Positions 25,213 to 37,100 of a DNA stretch of 64,000 nt are shown in pieces. Where the stretch lies: contig NZ_JAUSXG010000001.1 of assembly GCF_030815855.1 (NCBI RefSeq), positions 5,518,001 to 5,582,000 of the forward strand. Direction: 5' to 3'. The DNA is from Variovorax paradoxus. GTDB lineage: Bacteria > Pseudomonadota > Gammaproteobacteria > Burkholderiales > Burkholderiaceae_C. Both the position numbers and the translations under genes were made by a program. The notes below the pieces were generated by a model. It was given only the letters and a program-made list of their open reading frames with translations. It was not told the DNA's origin and made no database searches. Numbering within the stretch: the stretch's first letter is position 1; every line of letters starts with the position of its first letter.

Positions 25213-26943
25213 TCAAAAGCTCGCGTTGAGATTGAATCCGAAGGTCGTCCTGGCCGTGCGATACCCCTCCGGCTTGCTGATCGGTGCGCCCATGAAGAAG
25301 TCATAGCTCAACTTGCTCCACTGCCCCCGCACGCCAATGACTGCACCCGCCAGGCTGCGGCCCAGCAGGTCCGCGGTCGAGCGCCCGCCCACGTGCCCGT
25401 AGTCGGCGCCGACATACAGCTCCGCCCCGCTCGCCCCCATGGCCCAGCCGACGTCATTGCGAACCAGCCAGCCGCGCTCGCCCATCAGGCTCGTCTCGCC
25501 GTCGAAGCCACGCACCGTGTAGCGCCCACCAATCGAAAACCGGTCCTGCGGCGTCAGCGGCGTGCGGTTCCACTGCGCGCGGATCAAGCCCGAATAGCGC
25601 AGCTTCTGCTCGCCCAGCTTGAATGGCGCATTCAGGCTCACCTCGGCCGTGTACAGCTTCATGCGCGACGTGCCCTCGCCAAATTCTTCTTCCGGCGCCG
25701 CAATGGAACCGAAGCCGCCCGTGCCGTGCTTGTACGCCAGCGTGCCCTCCAGCGTGGCCTCGCCGATGAACTCCTTGTGGTTCAGCCCGAGTTCCCAGCC
25801 GCCCACCACCCGGTGCTGCACGTCGACCTCGGTGTCGTCCACGAAGTTGCGCGACTCGCGCCGGAAGCCCTTGAGCGCCAGCGTGGTCTTGCGGCTCTGG
25901 TTCCGATAGATCAGGCGCGAGAGCTTGACCTCGGCGTTGTTGGTCTTGCCGGCATACACATAGTCCTGGTTCAGCCCCGCCACGCTTTGGTGGTACTGGC
26001 TGTTGGAAGCCGTGAAGCCCAGCATCCAGTAGCCGTAAGGCAGCGAGTAGTGCACCGTCTGGCCTTCGGTGCCGTAGCTCGGCTCCGAGAGGAAGTGGCT
26101 GTTGATGCTGTGGTTCGCGCTGACATAGAACAGGTCGTTCAGCCCGAAGGGGTTGTCCACCGACACCGTGGCGCCGGCCTGGTAGCGGCCCGTGGCCTGG
26201 GTGCCGCTGTCGTCCAGGCTCAGCGAGAGGCGCACCTTGCGCGGCTGCACGTACTTGACTACCAAGTCGCTGTCGCCGGGCTTGGCATCAGGTGCGGTCG
26301 AGGGCTCGATCTGGATGTCGGCCTCGGCCGTGGGGGCGCGCTTGAGGTTCTCCAGGCCCTGCTCGATGTCGCGCAGGTTCAGCAGCTCGCCGACCCGCGC
26401 GGGGATCGCGGTGGCCAACAAGGCGGAGCTGCCGAGCAGCGTAGAGGAAGAGTCAGGCGTCAGGCGGATGGTCGCGATGCGCCCGGGCACCAGCGAGAGG
26501 GTCAGGGTGCCGGTGGACAAGTCCTGCGGCGCGGCCAGCACGCGGGTGGTGACAAACCCACGCGCGATGGCCGCCTGCTGAGCGCGGGCGAGGACCACGT
26601 TCACGCCTGCGGTGCCCAGGCAGCGGCCGAGCGGGGAGTCGTTGCCTTCAGGCCCAGACAGATCAGAAACAGCCCACCGGAAGTCTTCGGCCTGCTCGCC
26701 GACCAGCAACACGCGATCGATGCGAAAGCACGGGGCTTCGGTTTCGGGGATGCGTGCCACCGGCGCGGGCGGTGCCGCCTTCAGTCGCTGGTCGACCGTG
26801 CGTTCGTTCTGCTCGCGCAGGGCACGTTCGCGTTCCTGTTGGCGTTGCTGTTCGACGAAGGGTTGAGGGGTCGTCGGGGTCTGCTGTGCGATTACTGCCA
26901 AGGGAATCGCCGTCAACGCGGCGACCGACCAATTAAGTTTCAC
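25213..26943 (-). CDS. TpsB/CdiB outer-membrane transporter (ShlB/FhaC family)
   Basis: 576 residues from a GTG at 26943 with AGGGAG 10 nt upstream. Order: signal peptide (about 1-19), a Gln/Arg/Glu-rich helix (about 25-50) like the FhaC plug helix, two POTRA domains (about 70-225, PCFRIDRVLLVG, RGFVTTRVLAAPQDL, GTLTLSLVPGRI), then a 16-strand barrel. The conserved VRGFDGETSLMGERGW segment is the L6-loop motif that occludes the pore, and the protein ends in Phe as outer-membrane barrels do. It should secrete the large exoprotein encoded upstream, completing the toxin-immunity-transporter order of Burkholderia-type CDI loci. Confidence 0.95.
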   Translation of the reverse strand: MKLNWSVAALTAIPLAVIAQQTPTTPQPFVEQQRQQERERALREQNERTVDQRLKAAPPAPVARIPETEAPCFRIDRVLLVGEQAEDFRWAVSDLSGPEGNDSPLGRCLGTAGVNVVLARAQQAAIARGFVTTRVLAAPQDLSTGTLTLSLVPGRIATIRLTPDSSSTLLGSSALLATAIPARVGELLNLRDIEQGLENLKRAPTAEADIQIEPSTAPDAKPGDSDLVVKYVQPRKVRLSLSLDDSGTQATGRYQAGATVSVDNPFGLNDLFYVSANHSINSHFLSEPSYGTEGQTVHYSLPYGYWMLGFTASNSQYHQSVAGLNQDYVYAGKTNNAEVKLSRLIYRNQSRKTTLALKGFRRESRNFVDDTEVDVQHRVVGGWELGLNHKEFIGEATLEGTLAYKHGTGGFGSIAAPEEEFGEGTSRMKLYTAEVSLNAPFKLGEQKLRYSGLIRAQWNRTPLTPQDRFSIGGRYTVRGFDGETSLMGERGWLVRNDVGWAMGASGAELYVGADYGHVGGRSTADLLGRSLAGAVIGVRGQWSKLSYDFFMGAPISKPEGYRTARTTFGFNLNASF

Positions 26944-27130
26944 GAAATACCACTCCCTGTTTTCTTGTAGTGCTCTTGGTCATCCCGAAGATGTCCATTG
27001 CTTGACGTTTGACTTCAGAAGATCGACAGACAAATGGTGACGGCCGGAAAACACCAAGTCTTCACGATCGATGTCTCGGAAGACTTTCAATCTAATAGTT
27101 ATCGATGAATTTTTCTGCGCAACGCGTGAA

Positions 27131-27160
27131 GTGCCATAAAGCACCTGGCGTGCCATAAAG
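27131..27160. repeat. Short direct repeat
   Basis: GTGCCATAAAG occurs at 27131-27141 and again at 27150-27160. It lies just past the barstar-like stop, in the AT-rich 220-bp gap before the TpsB gene. The rest of that gap shows no gene. Confidence 0.6.
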
Positions 27161-27163
27161 AAT

Positions 27164-27568
27164 TTAATTTTCCACCAAAAAAACGATCAAATGGCTCGAA
27201 AATCCACCGCCATATTTTGGGTCCGAAATTGTGTTTGCGATAGAGTTAAAAACTCCCAAAGCATTTTCAAAATCCGAACTGAAATCGTTTTTCAATGAAT
27301 CAGATTCCCTCCACACAATTATGCTGCCTGGAATGCGTAAAGAGTGAAGGCCGGCCCATAGCGAATCGTTCAATGCATCCCAATTTTCGCCATCGGTATG
27401 CAAGGGGGGATCAAGTGGCAACACTGCTCGCACTGCATCAAAAAACTCGAGCTTATTGCTTATGCCGGATGGCATATCAAATACTTTCCATCCCCGCTTT
27501 GCCTTCTCTTCGCAAACCTCTTGAATATCATCCTTTCTCGCAATCAGAACACCCTCGGACATATTCAT
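27164..27568 (-). CDS. Barstar-family (barnase inhibitor-like) immunity protein
   Basis: About 134 residues. The segment TDGENWDALNDSLW matches the helix of barstar that plugs the barnase active site (consensus YGENLDALWDAL), followed by GSIIVWRESDSLK and a C-terminal strand (SSHLIVFLVEN). Barstar-type proteins neutralise RNase toxins by direct binding. The start is uncertain: ATGs at 27568 and 27562 are both plausible and neither has a good ribosome-binding site. It lies in AT-rich DNA between the probable cognate immunity gene and the transporter gene, and no barnase-type toxin domain is visible nearby, so it looks like an orphan immunity gene left by an earlier toxin module. Confidence 0.8.
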   Translation of the reverse strand: MNMSEGVLIARKDDIQEVCEEKAKRGWKVFDMPSGISNKLEFFDAVRAVLPLDPPLHTDGENWDALNDSLWAGLHSLRIPGSIIVWRESDSLKNDFSSDFENALGVFNSIANTISDPKYGGGFSSHLIVFLVEN

Positions 27569-27704
27569 TTTATTCGCTTGCAAGAGGTGTCTTTGATTGC
27601 GTCGCGGCGGTAACTTTGCGTGCAATTATTTCGCCAATAGCCCATTGAGCACTAGGCGAACTTGCTCGATGTTTTTAAGGTGACTGCAAATCTTTGAGCG
27701 CAAT

Positions 27705-28136
27705 TTATTCTGTGGCGCGCACCCTGCTATGTCGATAACCCTCAATCCACGCTGGGTCATATCGTTTATCTAGCGTGAGGCGCTTGAGCACTTCTTGCGA
27801 CCAATACCAAGTGATGCCACTTACGTAGTCATCACGCTTCTCCGGCTCATCCGAAAATTTATCGAGCCATACAAGCATTTCTGCATCAGGATAATGCTCC
27901 AATGCTTCTTTGCAGCGAAGATAAAAAATATTGAAACAGTCTTTGCTAATGAAGTCGAGATCAATTCCGTCTATGCCGGTATCTTCGAAGCATTTTTCTC
28001 TGCACGTCTGCTCATGTGGCCTGAAATGTTTCTCAACTCGATCAAAAATGGTGTGAAAAATATTTGAACTGGTTACCCACAATCTATCATTTGAATCAAC
28101 AGTTCTATCGCCGTTAACAAAAAAATGCTTACCCAT
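27705..28136 (-). CDS. Probable CdiI-type immunity protein for the adjacent exoprotein toxin
   Basis: 143 residues, rich in acidic and aromatic residues, with no recognised family motif. Its ATG lies 3 nt after the stop codon of the giant exoprotein gene, the classical place for the cognate immunity gene, which must be made with the toxin. Base composition is clearly AT-richer than the surroundings and matches the 3' toxin tip of the exoprotein gene, so toxin tip and immunity gene probably arrived together. Function is inferred from position only. Confidence 0.72.
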   Translation of the reverse strand: MGKHFFVNGDRTVDSNDRLWVTSSNIFHTIFDRVEKHFRPHEQTCREKCFEDTGIDGIDLDFISKDCFNIFYLRCKEALEHYPDAEMLVWLDKFSDEPEKRDDYVSGITWYWSQEVLKRLTLDKRYDPAWIEGYRHSRVRATE

Positions 28137-28139
28137 GCT

Positions 28140-31100
28140 TTACCTCACGATAAGTAGCTGCGCTCGCTGCACAGGGGACAGCGTAGCAATCCAATTATTA
28201 ACGATTTGCTGATTCACTGAAGTTAAATTTCGATAATCGAGCGCAACTATATTGGCCTTGCTCAAGTGAGAATTAAGACTATCCAGCGTCTTTGTTTCCC
28301 AATTTCTGACGAAATTTTGATTCATGAACGGCACGGCTTCCGGGCTAACGGAAAACATCAAGTCACCTGTCTTGCCTGCATTAGGTCCCGTCTGAAATAC
28401 AAAATCCGGGCTTTTAGGTCTTGTGCCATCTGGAAGAACATCCGGCAAGTTGCTCATTCTGATTTTGCTCCCTGTAGCGGCCTCTAACTGCGCAACCGCT
28501 TTTATCTCACTGGCCGTGGCGGTGGAAGAACTTAATGCCAGTCGGCTGACTTGAGCCTCTGTCGCAATGATCGGGGGGTGGATGGTTGATGCGCCCGTTG
28601 TGGCGTCGATGTACACAGCACGAGTTCCAGCATCGCCCAAAGCCCCGGCCGCCACCCCTCCAACAGCCGCCAAATCCAGCACAGTCTGAATGGCCCCAAT
28701 TCTGAAAGCGTCGCTGGCAATCTGCGTTAGGGAAGCCACATCGCTGGCTGCTTCCAGCACGGTCGCGGGGCGATACAAGTAGGCCGTGCCTTCGGGAGTT
28801 TTTTCACTTGTGACCACGCAGCGTGCCGTACTTGAATTACAAAGAAAAGTATCGCCCGGCCCCACGTTGGCGTTGATATCGACTGCCCCGACGGGCGCAC
28901 CGAAGGCATCTAGTCCTCCAGCTTTAAGCGCATCAGCGCGCGTGCCATCGGCGGCTACATTGACTCCTTGATAGGTCGCGTAAGCCGCTTGTCGCGCCAC
29001 AATGGCTGCGCCGCAGGCTGGGCTTGTGACTTTCTGGCATGCGGTATCGAATGCTTGATCGCTGTTGATGTCCCTATTGACCAGACCCAAGAGTTCCCGG
29101 TTTTCGGCTTCGCTGCATCCACTAGCGGAACTGCATTTGGCGCTCAATGCATTCCTGCGTGTCGCATCGGTATGGTTCAAGTAATTGTTTGCAGCCGCAT
29201 TGGCACCGGCTTGACTGCCCAGATTGATCTGATTCGCATCCCCACCCGCAATTGCCACTGCAAGTCCACTGATCATGGCTGCGAACTGAACCGTGTCGGC
29301 CTGTCCGCCATAAGCCGTGGCAGCCAACTCGCCAACCGCAGCGCCCAAGGCTCCTGCGGCACATCCGCCCGAGTTGTCGGTTCGCGCCGCGCCCACCGCA
29401 CATCCCGCGATCGCATGTGCAAGCGCATTCGTAAAGGTGTTCAGCTTGTCCGGCCCTGTGAGGTCACCAATTGCGTTCGCCGTTTGTGCCGCCACCGTGT
29501 CCAGGATCGCACCCTTGATCCCATCTCTCAATGCATCTTCCAAGCTGCCGCCGTTGATCGCCGTACCTATGACCGCGCGTGCGACACCTGCGGTGAGGTT
29601 TTGCTGCAGTTGGGCCATGAAGGGTTGTGCGCCACCGCTTAAGGTCGGTTGGCCCGTCGGATTCATATTGAGCCCGCCCAGCACACCTCCTGTGATGATG
29701 GCCGTCAGTAAGCTGTGCACGCTCGCGCTGCTGCCGAGGTCATGCAGCGCGCCGCCGATGTCACCTTGGTTGTTGATCAAGGCTACGGCGGCTTGGCTTG
29801 CAAGTGCAGTGATGCCCGCTGTCACGGCCCCGCCGACAACGCCGGAAACGGTCATGCCTCCGGCTGCTATGAATCCGCCCTCACCCAGGGCGGCTACGCC
29901 GCCAGTCGCCGCCGTGCCCGCCGCCTCTCCGGCCGCAGCACCGAGCTCAGAAGCCGCACCTGCGGTGAAGTACGCCACGACGATTGTCACGATGGCCGCC
30001 CCCTCGGGTGTTAATCCCTGCTGGTCGTGATCCCAGTTCTTGTGTGCCTCTTCGACCCGCTGCCAATCGATCTTGCCGCTGAGGTTCGGATCGTTGGTAA
30101 TCTGCTCCACCCAACCCATGCCCGGTTGCTTGGAAAGTTGCTCGATGCTGTCCTGAGCGCCCAGCCCGGCCTGTATGTGGTTCGCTGTGACAGTCAGGTT
30201 TCCCGCGTTGATCTGGCTGTAGTTGGTGGTCTGGTTGGTGCTTCCTCCGTCCCGTGAGACCTGGTACACCACGTCGCGTCCCTGACTCGTCGTTCGCGTC
30301 GTTTCTTCGGTTGTCTGCGTCCCCATCAACAAGGTGTCGGCGGTAAGACTCACCGTTCCCGGCGCGTTGATGGTCGTACCCGCCAACGCCAAGGTATCGG
30401 CAGCAGTGATGCTGACGTTCGCACCATTGATGTTGGTGCGGGTCAACGTCGTGGTGTCGACCTCGGTGGCCGTGGTCTCCCGGGCTTTGATTCCCTTGCC
30501 AACGTCCTGGAGAACCGCCATGTGGCCGAAGTCGTACCAGGCGCTCTTGCTGCTGGTCGTTCCGGTCACCGACTGCTTGTTGGTAGCGGCTTGAATGACG
30601 ACGCTGTCGCCCCGGATCGAAACATCCTTTGCCGCATTCACCTGGACGCCCTGCAAGAAGACGTTGCCATTGCCCTGCAGCAGGATGCCGCCATGGCTGC
30701 TGGTGATGGTGCTCGGCGCAGCGACGTCAGAGTTGATTTCGACGCCGGTGGTGTTCGCCTTTCCCGAGGGCATGACGAACCCCGCGGCGGCACCGAGTGC
30801 GCTGATCCCTCTCTTGTCTTGATCCAGTTCGGCGCTGGCGTTCGAGGTGTTGCGCCCCTCGACCACGATCAGGTCCCTGCCCGCACTGATCGCAACCCCC
30901 TGGGTGCCGCTGATTTTCGAGCCCTCGATGGTGATGTCTCTCCCGGCGCCCATGAGCACGGTTCCGCCCGAAAAGCTGCTGCCCACGCTCGTGCTGCTGT
31001 CGAAGCTTCCCGAGAACTTGTTGTCGGTGCGGCTGAAGGTGCCGCTGTCGGTCCATTGCGCGGCGTAGCTGCCGGCCACGGTGGTCTGACCCGATGCGAT

Positions 31101-34100
31101 GTTGATGTCGCGATCGGCTCGCACAGTGAGAAGGCCGTCGCCCGCGTTCACCGTGGCTTGGCGTGCGTTGACGTCGCGGCCCGCCGAAAGCAGCGTGGCG
31201 CCGTTGGTGGCGATCGTGCTCCCCAGCTCCGTGGAACTCGCGATCGCCAGCGATGTACTGGCCCCGACGCCGATAGAGCCGCGCCGCTCGGTGACCGTCC
31301 CCAGATTGATGTCGTTCTTCGCCGAGATGGAGGTGTAGCCGCCCGCGCCCTGGTTGGAGATGATCCCGCCGATGAGATTCACGTCGCGCCCAGCGCTGGC
31401 CACCAGCGTGCCGCCCGGGTTCGTCACATAGAGACCCGCGACGCGGTCGACATTCGTGTTGAACCCGTTCGTCTGCGTGGTGGTGCGCACATTGATGTCG
31501 CGCCCGGCTTCGATCGTCAGGCTGTCGCGGGCATCGATGGTGCCGCCGATGTTGTTCACGTCGGTGATGGCCTTCAGGCCCACACTGCCGCCGCTGATGC
31601 GGCCGCCCAGGTTTTGGATGTTGTCGGCATCGATCTTCACCAGGCTGCGCCCGGCGATGGTGCCGGTATTGACGAGATCGCCGCTGCCCTTGATCTTCAC
31701 ACTGTCGGCGCTGAGCACAGCGCCGTTGCCGTCAATATCGCCAGGCCGCACGCGAACATAGACCTGCGGGACCAGAACCTTCTGGGTACTGCCGTCCGGC
31801 AAGGTCACCGTCTGCTCCACCAGCCACACGATGTCGCTGGTCAGCTGCGCCATCTGCGCGGCACTCAGCGCAATACCGGGGCGCAGGCCGTATTCCTTGG
31901 CGAAGGTGGCGCCGGCGTTCATCAGCGCGGTGTACTGGTCTTCGTCGTTGTTGAACCCTTCCAGATAGCGGTAGCCCGTGAGCTGCGCCACCTGTTCACG
32001 GATAAGCTTTTGCTCGTAGAAACCGTCGCCCAAGCGCTTGAGGATGTTGTTCGGATCGAGTCCGAGGCTGTTCAGCAGGTAATCGCTGCTGAGCCACTTG
32101 CGATAGTTGGCAAAGCGCGGATCGGTTTCGATCAGATAGCCGCCGGGGCCGGCATGGATGTTGAACAGGCTGGCACTGGGAACGCTCGTGTTCGGCATGC
32201 TCGTGCGCACGACCATGGACACGGCTTGGCTGGCGCCCGCGCCACCGGCTCCGCTGGCCGCACCGGCCGCGTCGGCGCCGTTGCCCGAGGCCTGTGCAAC
32301 GCCGCCCACGTTGGCTGGCACTTCCACGATAGCGCCGGGGCGGTTGCCGCCGCTCACCCCGCCGGTGCCACCTGCACTCCCCGCGGCGCCGCCAACCGGA
32401 GCGACACCTGCGTTGTAGCCTTGGGTGGCATTGAGATGCGCTTGCGGTTGGTAGTCCGTGAGCTTGTAGGTGGCGGTCGTCGTCGTCGGAAGGATGTAGA
32501 TCGGAGCTTCCGGAGCTTCGCCGGGGCGATTGGGGTTGTACCCAATCCAGATGGCGCTCACCGTGGTGTCGCGCTTGCCCGACGTCGCCTGATTGTCCAC
32601 GTCCGGCGCATCCAGTTCGCCACCGGCCATGATCTGACTGTCGCGGTTGTAGACGTGACCGTCGAGGGTCATGTTGCCACCGGCGACGATGCGCGCCGGA
32701 TCGGCGGTCCCGGGAACCGCCGAGTCTTCCGTGACCGTGATGCTGGTGACGGCGTTGGTCCAGCCTTTGCCGATGATGCTGACGGTGCCGTCAGCGGCCT
32801 TGTGGTAGACCAACCGCGTACTGGGATCGCCCCACGTGATGAGATTGCCCTGGGCATCGTAGGGGTCCCACGATTTCCCGTCCATCGTGATGATGCTGGG
32901 AATCATCTCCGAGGTACTGGTGGTCGCAACCTTCAGATGCGTGTCGATGTTGTTGATGTTGCCCATCGCAATGGACATATTGCCCAGGGCTTCGATGCTG
33001 GCGCTCTCGTTATTGATCGTGCGGCCCTTGCCGGTGACATAGCGGTTGGCATCGAGCGCACCGCCGATGAACATGTCGCCCGCGCTGAAGAGCAGCGCGT
33101 GCTCGCGGTTGTTGATGGTGCCCGCACCGATGTCCAGGGTGTCGCGCGCCGCGATGGTGCCGGCCTTGATCACGCCATTGACCGTCTCGGCGTCGTTGTT
33201 GAGCGTGCCTGCGGCGATGGAAATCGCATCGCCGTAAATACGGCCCGTACCGATGTTGGTCAGTGTGCCCGCATTGATCTGGGTCTTGCCCGTGCTGTCG
33301 ATCAGTCCGCGGTTGGTCAGCGTGCCGCTGGCGTTGACGACCGCATCTGTCCCCGACATCTCCGCGCTGGCGGTGTTGTCGACGTTGTTGCCGCCCACCG
33401 TGAGCGTCTGCCCCGCGAGCAGCTTGCCGTTGTTCGTGAAGTTGCCGGTGGTGGTGTAGCTGAGGTTGCCATTGGCGGCCACCTCGCCGTTGTTCACGAT
33501 GTTCTGCGTGAGCGCGATGCCCAGGTCCTGGCCAGAGAGAGCCCGGCCGTCGCCGCTGAAGGTGGCGGCGTCGATCGTCAGGCTCTTGTCGGCAACGAGC
33601 GTGCCGCCGGTGTTGACGAGGTTCAGCGTCTTGGCACCGGGGTTCGTCGCATTGGGATCGACGATGGCCAGCGTGTCGCCGGCCGAGATCAATCCATTCC
33701 TATTGTTGATGGTGCCGCCGCTGGTGATGGTGGCGTTGAGGTCGGCGCGGATGGCGCCCGCGGTGTTGTCGAGACTGCCGGTACCGATGACGACGTTCTG
33801 GCCCTCGATGCCTTGATCCGCACCTTGGGTATTGATGTTCGAGATGCTGCCGGCGTTCAGGGTCGTCCTAGCCGTCGAGCGGATCAAGCCACTTGCATTC
33901 GTGATGCTGCCGGCGTTGATGCCCAGGTCACCCGTGGCCAACGTTTTGCCACCGCTGTTGTTGTAGTCGGCACCATTGGTGTTGATTGCAACGCCGGACT
34001 GGCCGAGCACCATGCCCTGGCTCGTGTTGGTGAACGTCTGGGTGTTGGCGGTCAGCGCATTCTTCGCGCCGATGAAGCCGGCGGTGTTGTTGAGTGCGCC

Positions 34101-37100
34101 AGCCGTCACGTTCAGCGTATCGCCGCTCGTGATGCCGCCCTGGCCTGAGGCATAACCTGCCGCATTGGTGTTACTCAGGCTTTGGCCGTTTGTGTTGATA
34201 GTCGTCGCGCCGCCGGCCTGGATCAGGCCCGCATCGTTGGCGAGTGCGCCCGAACTCAGCGCCACGGTCGTCGTCGCGGCCAGCGTGCCTTGCGTGTTGT
34301 TCAGCGCGTTGTTCTGTCCGTCCTTGCGCGTGTTCACCGACAGGCTGTTGCCGAAGACCTTGCCCCCGACATTGCTCAGCCCGCTGTTGACGAGCGTGGT
34401 CGCGGCGCCGGCCTGCAAGGTGCCGCCGTTGTTCGTCGTTGCGCCCGAGGTGGTGACGCTCAGGTTGCCGTTGACCGCAGCGGCCGTGCCGCTGCTGTTG
34501 TCCAGCGTGCCAGCCACGAGTGTGGTGTTGCCGTTGGCGGCCAGCGTACCGCCCACATTCGTTGCGGCGCCGCCGATGGTGGCGTTCAGATCGCCGACCG
34601 AGCTCACGCTGCCCACGTTGTTGTTCAGGCTCCCAGCGGTGACGGTGGTGTTGCCGCCCGCACCGATGACGCCTTTGTTGCTGTTGTCGAGCAGGCCGCC
34701 GACGGTCAGACCGAGGCTGGAGATCTCGGCCGCACGAATGGTGCCACCCTGGTTGGCCAGGCTGCCGGCGGCGATGTTTGTGTTGCCGTTGCTGGCCAGC
34801 GTGCCCTCGCTGTTGTCCATGGCACCAACGACCGTGATGCGCGTGACATCGGTGCTGGTCTGCACGATCTGGCCGCCGCGATTGCTCAAGGAGCCCGCGT
34901 CGACGGTGATCTGCTTGGCGCTGGTCGTGCCGCCGTCCTGGGTGAAGGCGCCCGACATGGCGACCGTCAGTGCGCCGTTGGCGGTGATCTGGCCGTTGGT
35001 GCCATTGAAGCTGCCGCCCGCGACGGCTAGCGTGCCGGTGCCGGCATGCTCGATCTTGCCGCTGGCGTTGCCGATGCTCGTGGCTTGCAGTGTCAGGTGC
35101 TGCCCGTTGCTCGCGATGCGGCCGCCGTCGTTGTTCAAGGTGCCGCTGGTGGCGATGGTCGTCGCCCCGGTGCCGGTCTGCACGATCTCGCCGCCATTGG
35201 TGTTGGCGATGTTCGAGACGTTCAGGTCCAGTTGGCCCGCATTGAGCGTGCCCGCATCGTTGACCAGGGTCTGGCCAGGTTGGGCGTTGGCCGTGATGCG
35301 CAGGGTGCCCGGTGTGGCAATCGTGGCCTTGCTGCCAGTGACCACATTGCCTTCGGTCGCAGTGACCGCGATGTTGGCCGCGCTGGTCTGGCTGGCCGAC
35401 AGATCGACACTCGCGCCCTGCAGCGTTGCGTTGCCGGCCGCAAGGGTGGTGCCGTTCGCGACCAGCGCACCGCTCGTGCTGACGACCAGGTCGCCCGCCG
35501 CGCCGAGCTTGCCATCGTTCTGGATGCCCGCGCCGAGCACGCCTGTGGTGCCGCTCTGCAGGCTGCCGGCTGTGATAGTCGTGTTGCGGCCCGCGGTGAT
35601 GCTGCCGTCGTTGGTCATTGCGCCGCCGACCGCGACACTGACATCGTTCGCGCCGCGCAGGCTGCCGCCGTTGGCGAGCGAACCGGCCTGGATGCCGAGG
35701 TCCGTGGCCGCGTTGATGGTGCCAGCGCTGCCGTTCTGCAATTGGTCGGCTACTGCGAGCTGCACGCCGGCCTGCGCCGACTGGATGCTGCCCTGGGTGT
35801 TGTCCAGGCTGCCGGCGCTGAGCTTGACGCCTTGGTTCGCCACCAGCGTGCCCCCGGTGTTGTTCACCGCGCCCGCCACGTTGGCCGTCAGCGCGCCCGT
35901 TGCCGAAATCGTTCCGCGCGTGTTGTCGGCCTGTCCGCCCATGGTCAGCGCGGCGTCGGCCGCACTGGTCAGCTTGCCGTCGACATTGACCAGGTCGCCG
36001 GTCGTGGTGATGTTCAGGCTGCCGGCGTTGAGCGTGCCGCCGGTGTTGTCGAATCGATCGACATTGGCGCTGAAGCTGTTGCTGACATTCAGCGTGCCGC
36101 CGTGGTTGTCGAAGGTCGGCTGGCTCACGGCCATGCTGGCGACGCTCAGCGTGCCGCCGTTGTTGTTGACGTTCGCGCTTTGCAGGCTGATGGGCCCGCC
36201 CGCATAGATCTTGCCGCCGTCGTTGCGCAGCGTGCCTGCGGCAGTGACGGTGCCGGGCGATGGGGGGACGTACGGTGCGGGCGTGAGGGTGCCGCCGCCT
36301 TCGGTGCCCGTGCCGGTGCCTGCCGTGGGCGTGGTCGGGCTGGTGGTCGTGCCGCCGGTTCCTGTGCCGGTGTCCGTGCCACCCCCGGTGCCAGTGGCGG
36401 GCGTGGGCGGCGTTTCCGGAACAGGTTCCAGCCCGATGACGCCGCCGCTGGTGTTGCTCAACGCCGGTGCGCTCAGCGCCAGGCCGGTGCCGCTGGTCTG
36501 GCGGATCGTGCCGCCGCGGTTGTCGATGTCGCCCGCCGCGCTGGCCAGTTCCAGCCGCGCGCCTTCGAGCGTGCCGCCCGTGCCGTTCAGTGCATTGGCC
36601 AGGGCGCCCTGCGCCGTGATCTTGAGGTTGCCACCGCTGCCGATGCGGCCGCTGTTGGCCAGGCCCGAGGCGGAGAGGTTCGTATCGGCCGTGGCTTGGA
36701 GCGTGCCGACGTTCTCCAGGCGCCCGGCGCTGGTGACGACCAGTTGGCCCGCGCCCATCAGCGCGGTGGCTCCCGGCGCGGCCTGGATCGTGCCGGCGTT
36801 GCGCACGCCGAGGCCGGCCTCGGTCCCGATCAAGACAATTTTTCCGGCATACATGCCGCCGAGCGCCGCCACGTCCAGGGCAAAGGTGGGTGCTGCGCCA
36901 GTGCCCGTCGTGGGCGTGATCTGCGAATGGTCGGCCGATACGGTGTTGGCGCCGGTCACCACCCTCAGTTCGCTGGCCCAGATGCCGGCATTGGCTTCCA
37001 CGGCGCGCGCGAGGATCGCTGCGTAGTCCGTCTTGCTGGCGTCCAGGCCGGCGCCGTTGATCGTGATGGTGCCGCCGCGCACGAGGAAGCTGTCGAGGCC

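Noticed and set aside
26944..28140. Insertion sequence or prophage fragment as the cause of the AT-rich patch
   Set aside because: No transposase or integrase frame and no terminal inverted repeats were found. The patch follows the borders of the toxin/immunity cassette instead.
30522..34148. A 1208-codon open frame on the plus strand inside the exoprotein gene
   Set aside because: It is the antisense shadow of the repetitive GC-rich exoprotein coding sequence. The translation is biased and resembles no protein, while the minus strand encodes a complete TPS exoprotein.
36250..36420. Thr/Gly/Pro repeat in the exoprotein considered as a tandem repeat locus
   Set aside because: The units are irregular and remain in frame; it reads as a flexible linker after the secretion domain, not as a separate repeat element.
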